Positions 54,281 to 59,940 of a stretch of 59,940 nucleotides of DNA are shown one piece after another. The DNA comes from Falsiphaeobacter marinintestinus. Its GTDB lineage: Bacteria > Pseudomonadota > Alphaproteobacteria > Rhodobacterales > Rhodobacteraceae. The notes beneath the pieces were generated by a model. The model was not told the origin of the DNA, did no database searches, and was given only the letters and a program-made list of their open reading frames with translations. The DNA is taken from assembly GCF_007923355.1 (NCBI RefSeq), contig NZ_VOGO01000018.1, forward strand, positions 1 through 59,940, given 5' to 3'. The position numbers and the translations under genes are program-made. Numbering within the stretch: position 1 is the first letter of the stretch; each line of letters begins with the position of its first letter.

Positions 54281-54547
54281 CCCAATGATGAAACAAGACT
54301 GAAAGACGCGATAATGAGACTTCGAAACATTTTGGGCGGTAAAACCGGGTCTTTGAACCTCAGCCACATGGACCAGAGCCTACGACGCTTAAAAATACCC
54401 AACATCGACCAACGGATGGAAGTCACCCCAAAAGGTGCCAAGCGGGCCTTGTCGCCGCTCACCACAGTTCCCCTTTCAGGCGTTGCGCGTCACCGCCCCA
54501 ACCACTCAACACTTGACCGAACACGATGTATCTTGAAGGATCATAAC

Positions 54548-55372
54548 ATGATCAAATCCGGACTTTTTTGCTTGGCTATGCTGTTAACTGCTTCTCAGAG
54601 TATGGCGCAGGATGATGGCGGCGATCTTCAGGCAGCTGTGCAAAACCCGATCAGTTCGCTTATCAGCCTGCCATTCAAGTTCACTTTCGACAACGGCGCC
54701 CCAAACGGGAAAGCGAACGTACTAAGCATCAATCCCGTGATCCCGGTCACCGTTGGCAATTGGAACTTGATCAACCGGCTTATCATCCCACTTTATGATG
54801 CGCCCGGAGGGATTGCCGGTTTGCCGGGGAACCCCGGAGTTGGCGACCCAAGCGTACCGGGCCGGACCACCGGGTTGGGCGACATCAATTACACATTGTT
54901 CTTCAGTCCAACTGAACCCGTTGGCGGTTGGATACTGGGGGCCGGTCCCTCAATCACCGCCCCGACAGCGACCGATGACAGACTGGGCTCCGGGAAGTGG
55001 AGCGGCGGCTTTTCTGCAGTGGCGCTTGCGCAACCAAGCTGGGGTACTTTTGGCGGGCTTGTGAGGCACTTGTGGTCCTTCGCCGGGGACAGCAACCGGG
55101 GGAAGGTAAACCAGACGCTGATTGAGCCCTTCCTCAACTACAACCTCAACAACGGTTGGTATCTGATTACCGACATGGTCATCACATATGACTGGGAAGG
55201 AACATCTGGAAACAAGTTGCTGCTTCCTGTTGGCGGCGGAATTGGCAAAATCACCAAATGGGGCGAACAACCGGTCAATATTCGCGCCGAGGCGTATTAC
55301 AACGTAGAACGACCGGCGTCCGCACCCGAATGGTCTGTTGGCTTTACGGTGCAGTTCCTGTTCCCGAAGTAA
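54548..55372 (+). CDS. outer-membrane protein, beta-barrel
   Basis: 274 residues with a signal peptide (MIKSGLFCLAMLLTASQSMA) and alternating hydrophobic/aromatic strands ending in a terminal FTVQFLFPK, as expected for an outer-membrane barrel. Blocks such as GLGDINYTLFFSPT and NNGWYLITDMVITYDW resemble the group annotated in databases as transporter or neuromedin U-like. GAAGGATC lies before the ATG at 54548. It is followed at 20 bp by the DUF502 gene, so they are probably cotranscribed. Confidence 0.8.
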   Translation: MIKSGLFCLAMLLTASQSMAQDDGGDLQAAVQNPISSLISLPFKFTFDNGAPNGKANVLSINPVIPVTVGNWNLINRLIIPLYDAPGGIAGLPGNPGVGDPSVPGRTTGLGDINYTLFFSPTEPVGGWILGAGPSITAPTATDDRLGSGKWSGGFSAVALAQPSWGTFGGLVRHLWSFAGDSNRGKVNQTLIEPFLNYNLNNGWYLITDMVITYDWEGTSGNKLLLPVGGGIGKITKWGEQPVNIRAEAYYNVERPASAPEWSVGFTVQFLFPK

Positions 55373-55392
55373 CAGACAGTTTGGAAGGGCAA

Positions 55393-55974
55393 TTGCAGAA
55401 AAAGCGTAATCTCATGACCTTGGTCAAAACCACGCTTATCGGTGGGTTGTTTTTCCTGGTCCCGTTTGGCGTCTTGCTGCTGATTGCCCAGGAACTTGTA
55501 GATTTGGCCATGCTTGTGGCCGGACCTATTGCCGATCTGTTTCCAACAAGTGACACATTTGGAATCATACTGTCCCATATCATCGCCTGGCTCCTGATCC
55601 TGATCGCATGTTTTGTTGCCGGGCTGCTGGCACGGGTATCTGTTGTTGCCGGCATATCAGACCGGGCAGACGAAACATTGGCGAGCATTGTGCCTGGATA
55701 TGCTTTGATTAAGGCCAAGATCTCGGGCATCGTTGCCAAATCCGACACCCCGTCGGATTTGCGTCCGGTCATGGTTCGGTTCGGGGCAGCCCTGCAATAT
55801 GGATTCGAAACCAACCGCGACCCCGAACGTAACCTTGTCACTGTGTTTCTGCCCGATGCACCCAATCCCGAAAGCGGAAGGGTCATGGTCTTTCCCGCCG
55901 AGGATGTTGAGACTTCTGACTATCCTGCCCTCAGCATTCTGAATTCCCTGAGGTATTACGGACGTGAGGTATAG
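55393..55974 (+). CDS. DUF502 family membrane protein
   Basis: 193 residues from a TTG start at 55393, chosen because GGAAGGG lies 3 to 9 bases upstream; ATG 55414 is the alternative. Two membrane segments (about 12-40 and 55-85) are followed by a soluble C-terminal domain with IVPGYALIKAKISGIV and TVFLPDAPNPESGRVMVFP, typical of DUF502. The function is unknown. Its stop overlaps the GTG start of the ion channel gene, suggesting coupled translation and a joint role. Confidence 0.82.
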   Translation: MQKKRNLMTLVKTTLIGGLFFLVPFGVLLLIAQELVDLAMLVAGPIADLFPTSDTFGIILSHIIAWLLILIACFVAGLLARVSVVAGISDRADETLASIVPGYALIKAKISGIVAKSDTPSDLRPVMVRFGAALQYGFETNRDPERNLVTVFLPDAPNPESGRVMVFPAEDVETSDYPALSILNSLRYYGREV

Positions 55975-57040
55975 TCGGCTGAAATTCTTTGTCGGCCTTA
56001 CCGGGATTCTTCAAAATCTGATACTTGCGGTGTGGCTGGTGTCTGGCACGGCCGATGCACAAGCCTTGGTCAGCCCAACCCTGCAAGAATTCACGACCAC
56101 TCTGGAAGAACCGCTGCAGGTAGAGATCGGCATCAAGATTGATCAGGTCACAGACATCAATCAGAAAGCCGAAAACTTTACTGTTGTTGCTGGCATCCGG
56201 ATGCGTTGGCAGGACCCCCTTCTGGCCTTCGACGACCAGGCGGGATCAAAGCTGATGACCTCGGGCGAATTCGTTGCGCATGCAAGGTCGATCCCGACGC
56301 ACCTTCCGTTGTTTCTGTTTCAGAACCAACAAGCGCAGCGGTGGGAACAAGAGGCCTTTGTCTCTATCTCGGCTGACGGCACTGCAAATTTCTTTGAGCG
56401 CTCGACCCTGACCCTACAAGCCCCCTATTTCGACTTTGAAAAATACCCCTTCGACACACAGAAATTCTCACTTGATATCGTGTCGATTCCGCCGCTCGAT
56501 ATGATCGAATTTGTCCCGTTCGACGAGGTTTCCGGGCTGGGCGAAACCCTCGGTGAAGAGGCATGGATCCTTGAAAACCCGACCCTTACGATTGGAACCA
56601 CCAGAGGGATCACGGGAATGGACAGCGCCACCGCTTCGCTGACCTTTTCCGGGCGACGGCATCTTCAATACTATGTCATCCGTATCTTCATCCCGATGCT
56701 GATATTGATCGCGGTGTCCTGGGTATCATTTTTCCTGGAGGATCTGCGCAAACGCATCGATATGGCCAGCGCCAACCTTCTGGTGTTTGTAGCCTTCAAT
56801 TTTGCGGTATCGGAAAGTCTGCCGCATTTGGGTTACATCACTTTTCTGGATTTCGTTCTGCAATCGATGTTCATGGTCACCGCAACAGTCATCATAATGA
56901 ATGTCGTTTTGAGGCGATTGAAGCTAAGGGGAAGGGAGTCGCTGGCTATTTCGATCGACAACTACATCGTCAAATGGGTTTTCCCGCTTGGGTATCTGGG
57001 CGTGATTGCCTACGCCTCCTATCGGTTCCTGCTGTCTTAA
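55964..57040 (+). CDS. pentameric ligand-gated ion channel homologue
   Basis: 358 residues. A signal peptide is followed by a beta-rich extracellular domain with the conserved YFDFEKYPFDTQKFSLDI block (about 155-172, the prokaryotic Cys-loop equivalent without cysteines). Four membrane helices come next: TM1 about 236-258 with the conserved Pro244, TM2 about 266-284, TM3 about 290-316, TM4 about 335-356. This matches bacterial Cys-loop-like channels such as GLIC and ELIC. Its likely ligand is unknown; GLIC is proton-gated. GTG is used as start, overlapping the DUF502 stop. Confidence 0.9.
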   Translation: MRYSRLKFFVGLTGILQNLILAVWLVSGTADAQALVSPTLQEFTTTLEEPLQVEIGIKIDQVTDINQKAENFTVVAGIRMRWQDPLLAFDDQAGSKLMTSGEFVAHARSIPTHLPLFLFQNQQAQRWEQEAFVSISADGTANFFERSTLTLQAPYFDFEKYPFDTQKFSLDIVSIPPLDMIEFVPFDEVSGLGETLGEEAWILENPTLTIGTTRGITGMDSATASLTFSGRRHLQYYVIRIFIPMLILIAVSWVSFFLEDLRKRIDMASANLLVFVAFNFAVSESLPHLGYITFLDFVLQSMFMVTATVIIMNVVLRRLKLRGRESLAISIDNYIVKWVFPLGYLGVIAYASYRFLLS

Positions 57041-57696
57041 GCGTCACTCTCTGGCTGACCAGACGGTGCCTCTGGCGCAACCAGCCCCAGTTGATTTGCC
57101 AGATTTACCAAGTCCGGAAGCGTGCGGGCCTCTAGCCTCTGCATCAGGCCATGACGATGGGCCTTGACCGTGCGCTCGCTGATGCGCAGATCGCGTGCAA
57201 TTTCTTTGTTGCTCAGCCCGGTGACCACTGCATCAAACACTTCACGTTGTCGTACTGTCAAACGTGACAGGCGCCCGGCAAGGGCAGTCTGGGCATCCAT
57301 TGCGGCCGACAACTCGGCATACTTCACAAATGCCGCGTCTATGGCGCGCACCAGTTCAGTCACTTCCACCGGTTTTTCCAGAAAGTCGATCGCACCACCC
57401 CGCATGGCTTGTACGGTAGACCGAACATCGCCCTGCCCACTTAGAAAAACCACCGGCAAGGGCCGGTCACCCTCCGCCACACGCAACTGCAGATCAAGGC
57501 CGGACATACCTGGCATATTGAGATCCACCAGCAGGCACTGCCCACCACCTGAGCGCAGATAGAGCAGCGCATCATTTGCATCCTTGAACGGGCATGCGAC
57601 ATAACCAGAGACCGACACCTGCCGCGTCAAAGCCCGCAGCACGGAAGGATCGTCATCAACGATAACGACCTCGCGATGTGCTTCAGGCGCGCTCAA
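57037..57696 (-). CDS. FixJ-type response regulator
   Basis: 219 residues from a TTG start at 57696 with AGGAG upstream, overlapping the 3' end of the kinase gene. The N-terminal receiver has Asp58 in LLVDLNMPG, VVFLSGQGDV and the Lys in LEKPVEV. A C-terminal LuxR/FixJ-type HTH follows (LTVRQREVFDAVVTGLSNKE, ISERTVKAHRHG). It is the probable partner of the adjacent histidine kinase and a DNA-binding regulator. Its stop touches the end of the convergent ion-channel gene. Confidence 0.92.
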   Translation of the reverse strand: MSAPEAHREVVIVDDDPSVLRALTRQVSVSGYVACPFKDANDALLYLRSGGGQCLLVDLNMPGMSGLDLQLRVAEGDRPLPVVFLSGQGDVRSTVQAMRGGAIDFLEKPVEVTELVRAIDAAFVKYAELSAAMDAQTALAGRLSRLTVRQREVFDAVVTGLSNKEIARDLRISERTVKAHRHGLMQRLEARTLPDLVNLANQLGLVAPEAPSGQPESDA

Positions 57697-59521
57697 GTCT
57701 GATCTCCTGCGCGGCAATCGGCAATCGAACCTCAAACCGGGCGCCTCCCAACGGGCTCGCCCCGACTTTCATAACGCCATTATGGCGCTCGACTATACGC
57801 CGGGAAACCGCAAGCCCGATGCCTGTACCGGTTGGCTTGGACGTCACGAAAGGGGCAAAGATTTCATGTCCCAGATCTTGTCGGATGCCAGACCCGGAAT
57901 CATCCACAGTCAGAACAATCATCGTCCCTGCTTCCTTTTCAATCTCGATTTTGACTTCGCCCGGGCCATGTCCCGCATCCCGGATCGACTGGATCGCGTT
58001 GAGAACCAGATTCATCAGAACCTGTTGCAGTTCCAGCTTGGTGGCATGCACGATAATCTCGGGGTCTTGAGGCGGAGCCTGAATTTGGACATCAGACTTA
58101 TCCGCCTCATTTGAAATCATGGCGATGACCTCATTTATTGCGTCTGGCATCGAGAATTCGCTGTAATCCGGGCTGGTTTCGAACATGAAGCTTCTGACCC
58201 GATCCATCAAGTCCCTGGCGCGGCGTGTGTCATGCAGGATGTCACTAAGGATTTCATCAGTTTCATCGGCCGGCTTGCCAGCACGGTCCCGCATGATCTC
58301 AAGTGTTTGTGCATTACTGAGAACTGCCGCAATCGGCTGGCTCAATTCATGGGCAAAGGTCGATGCCAACTCACCCAGCATGACGGCACGGGTCAACTTT
58401 TCGATCTCTTTGCGGGTCTGATCCAGTTCGCCCTGAACCTTACGCCGGTCGGTAATATCTTCACCAATTGAAATCAATCCGTCCTGCTTTCCGTCCAAAC
58501 CACGTAAAGAAACGCTGAACCAGACAAAGTCGCGCAAAGCCCCCGAGGCCGTCCGGATCTTCCGGTGTTTTTCGGATCGGGTTTTCCACTCGCTTGCCTG
58601 GTCTATCGTGCGCCGGACAGTTTGTTTGTCAGTATCTTGGATAAGATCAAGCGGGTCGCTGCCTGTCAATTCCTCAGCACTGCGCCCGATCATTCGCTCC
58701 ACAAAGGGGTTCGCATATGCAATCCGTCCCTTTGCATCCGTGCGGATCACCGCCATTTCAATTCCGTCCGCAAGCGCATTCCACCGCCGTTTTTCTATGA
58801 TCAGGGAATGGTTTAGGCTAGCTGCCTTGGCCACATCATCGACCAACGAAATTGACAACGCCACACAGATGGCAACGAAAAACAAGCTGATCAAAAATGG
58901 CGTTTGCACGATTCCTGCATCGACCAAAGGCGTGTGAACACCCGCAACTATGATGAAAAACAGGATCGATCCGCCGACGACTGTGGCGTCTCTCCGCTGT
59001 CCTCGCCGAAAGGCAACAATGGTGGCATCCGTCACAAACACCACAATGATCAGACTGGCCATGTCTGCGACGAATTTCAGCGGATGCAGAGTACCCGTGG
59101 GATTTGCAAAACTTTCGCCCCAAGGGGTCAAACCCGTCGATATGCCCTGAATGCTTTGGAAGGTAATGTTTCCGGCACCGAACAGGCTGACCACCATACA
59201 AAGGGCCCAGATAACTGTGACCGCCCAAGCCAACCAGACACGTCCAGCCGAAAGGCGCAAACGCACGAACCAGACCATTGAAATCAACATGAACCCGATC
59301 GCCAGATTCAGCGTCTCAAGGGCGTCCTGAAATTGGCTTGCGGTTTGAACACCAAGCAGACGGAATTCAGACAAGGCCGCCGTCGCAGCGGACAGCGCCA
59401 TCAAAGCGGCAAAGAAGAACTCAGCCCGCCGATCAAGCCGCAGCCAGACCAGAAAGTGAATGGCACCCAACAAAATGGCAAAGCCGGCCGCTATCGGATA
59501 GATGATGCCTAGTACTGACAT
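57683..59521 (-). CDS. membrane sensor histidine kinase with PAS domain
   Basis: 612 residues. Seven hydrophobic segments occupy the first about 225 residues. A PAS domain follows (about 245-360, GRIAYANPFVERMIGRSAEE, GLISIGEDITDRR). The HisKA dimerisation helix carries His391 in ASTFAHELSQPIAAVLSNA, and the ATPase domain has NLVLNAIQSIRDAG (N box), VDDSGSGI (G1) and TSKPTGTGIGLAV (G2). It would phosphorylate the overlapping FixJ-type regulator in response to a membrane or PAS-sensed signal. Confidence 0.92.
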   Translation of the reverse strand: MSVLGIIYPIAAGFAILLGAIHFLVWLRLDRRAEFFFAALMALSAATAALSEFRLLGVQTASQFQDALETLNLAIGFMLISMVWFVRLRLSAGRVWLAWAVTVIWALCMVVSLFGAGNITFQSIQGISTGLTPWGESFANPTGTLHPLKFVADMASLIIVVFVTDATIVAFRRGQRRDATVVGGSILFFIIVAGVHTPLVDAGIVQTPFLISLFFVAICVALSISLVDDVAKAASLNHSLIIEKRRWNALADGIEMAVIRTDAKGRIAYANPFVERMIGRSAEELTGSDPLDLIQDTDKQTVRRTIDQASEWKTRSEKHRKIRTASGALRDFVWFSVSLRGLDGKQDGLISIGEDITDRRKVQGELDQTRKEIEKLTRAVMLGELASTFAHELSQPIAAVLSNAQTLEIMRDRAGKPADETDEILSDILHDTRRARDLMDRVRSFMFETSPDYSEFSMPDAINEVIAMISNEADKSDVQIQAPPQDPEIIVHATKLELQQVLMNLVLNAIQSIRDAGHGPGEVKIEIEKEAGTMIVLTVDDSGSGIRQDLGHEIFAPFVTSKPTGTGIGLAVSRRIVERHNGVMKVGASPLGGARFEVRLPIAAQEIRLERA

Positions 59522-59736
59522 GTCGCAACCTTCACATGTCGAATGGAAAACTGGTAATTCTTGAGCCTCAAAAGATCGTACAACCTAAGGCTTGCGGTGC
59601 AAGCGGGTTCTCTGGAAGGCCGGTTTCCCGCACACCAGCGAACTTGGTGGCAACGTGCCGAGATGAACGGCGCATAGTTTTTGGGCGGAGTCCTGCGGTC
59701 TTGTTTGTGGCCATAAGAGGCGTTTCCCAAATCAAA

Positions 59737-59767
59737 ATCGCCCGCTGCATTTCTGCTGCGGGCGTTT
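59737..59767 (-). terminator. rRNA operon terminator
   Basis: Hairpin with arms CGCCCGC / GCGGGCG, directly downstream of tRNA-fMet on the minus strand and followed there by ATTTTGATTT. T residues also follow on the plus strand, so it may act both ways. It probably ends the rrn transcript entering from the right. Confidence 0.7.
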
Positions 59768-59770
59768 TTT

Positions 59771-59847
<77 letters not shown>

Positions 59848-59896
59848 CCATGTTTATTGATTGATCGTATTGAGAGATATGGAGTTCTTTTTAGGT

Positions 59897-59940
59897 TTGG
59901 CAGTGACCTACTCTCCCACACCTTAAGATGCAGTACCATC
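59897..59940 (-). rRNA. rrf: 5S ribosomal RNA, 3' part
   Basis: The minus strand reads GATGGTACTGCATCTTAAGG and then GTGTGGGAGAGTAGGTCACT, the 3' portion of alphaproteobacterial 5S rRNA. The gene runs off the right edge of the window. The exact 3' end is estimated. Confidence 0.9.

Overview
The window looks like a chromosomal segment of a marine Rhodobacterales (Roseobacter-group) alphaproteobacterium. The grounds are moderate-to-high GC, a probable DddL-type DMSP lyase, a GlcDEF glycolate oxidase, a split leuC/leuD/leuB arrangement, roseobacter-type families (DUF1523, DUF599, DUF2165, Hint-domain protein), and the end of an rRNA operon (tRNA-fMet and partial 5S) at the right edge. This taxonomic call is inferred from gene content, not from a database search.

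Layout. (1) 116-8098, minus strand: nine tightly packed, mostly overlapping genes built around a AAA+ ATPase, with a coiled-coil protein, several small membrane or exported proteins and large proteins of unknown function. One AT-richer two-TM/coiled-coil gene is embedded in it. This is the best candidate here for an undescribed multi-protein system. (2) 8328-20093: a secreted protein, an adenylate cyclase/TPR protein, a phosphatase-sulfide:quinone oxidoreductase fusion, divergent creatinase and succinate-semialdehyde dehydrogenase, a cytochrome P450, the DMSP lyase, Hsp20 and two tandem trypsin-like proteases. (3) 20169-24143: glcD-glcE-glcF with a GntR-like operator. (4) 24223-27860: DUF599, a small exported protein, rlmH, rsfS and an MscS channel. 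(5) 28126-37926: leuC, leuD and leuB interspersed with HdeD-like, membrane, phosphatase, epimerase, LysR and Na/Pi transporter genes. (6) 38051-40727: tRNA-Pro followed by a scar holding a broken Hint gene, an IS3-family element and about 650 bp without a gene. (7) 40728-50894: cardiolipin synthase, RidA, and a catabolic cluster (CodA-like amidohydrolase, FAD oxidase, solute-binding protein, DUF2165, ureohydrolase), then a CDF transporter and an exported protein. (8) 50916-59521: AsmA, a lone receiver protein, an outer-membrane protein, DUF502, a pentameric ligand-gated ion channel homologue, and an opposing FixJ-type regulator/histidine kinase pair. (9) 59737-59940: the distal end of an rrn operon.

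How genes work together: glcDEF oxidises glycolate; leuCDB supplies two steps of leucine synthesis; DddL cleaves DMSP; the 43-49 kb cluster probably imports and hydrolyses a nitrogen-rich compound. The outer-membrane protein/DUF502/ion-channel row beside a two-component pair may be a membrane-sensing module. No CRISPR array or prophage was seen.
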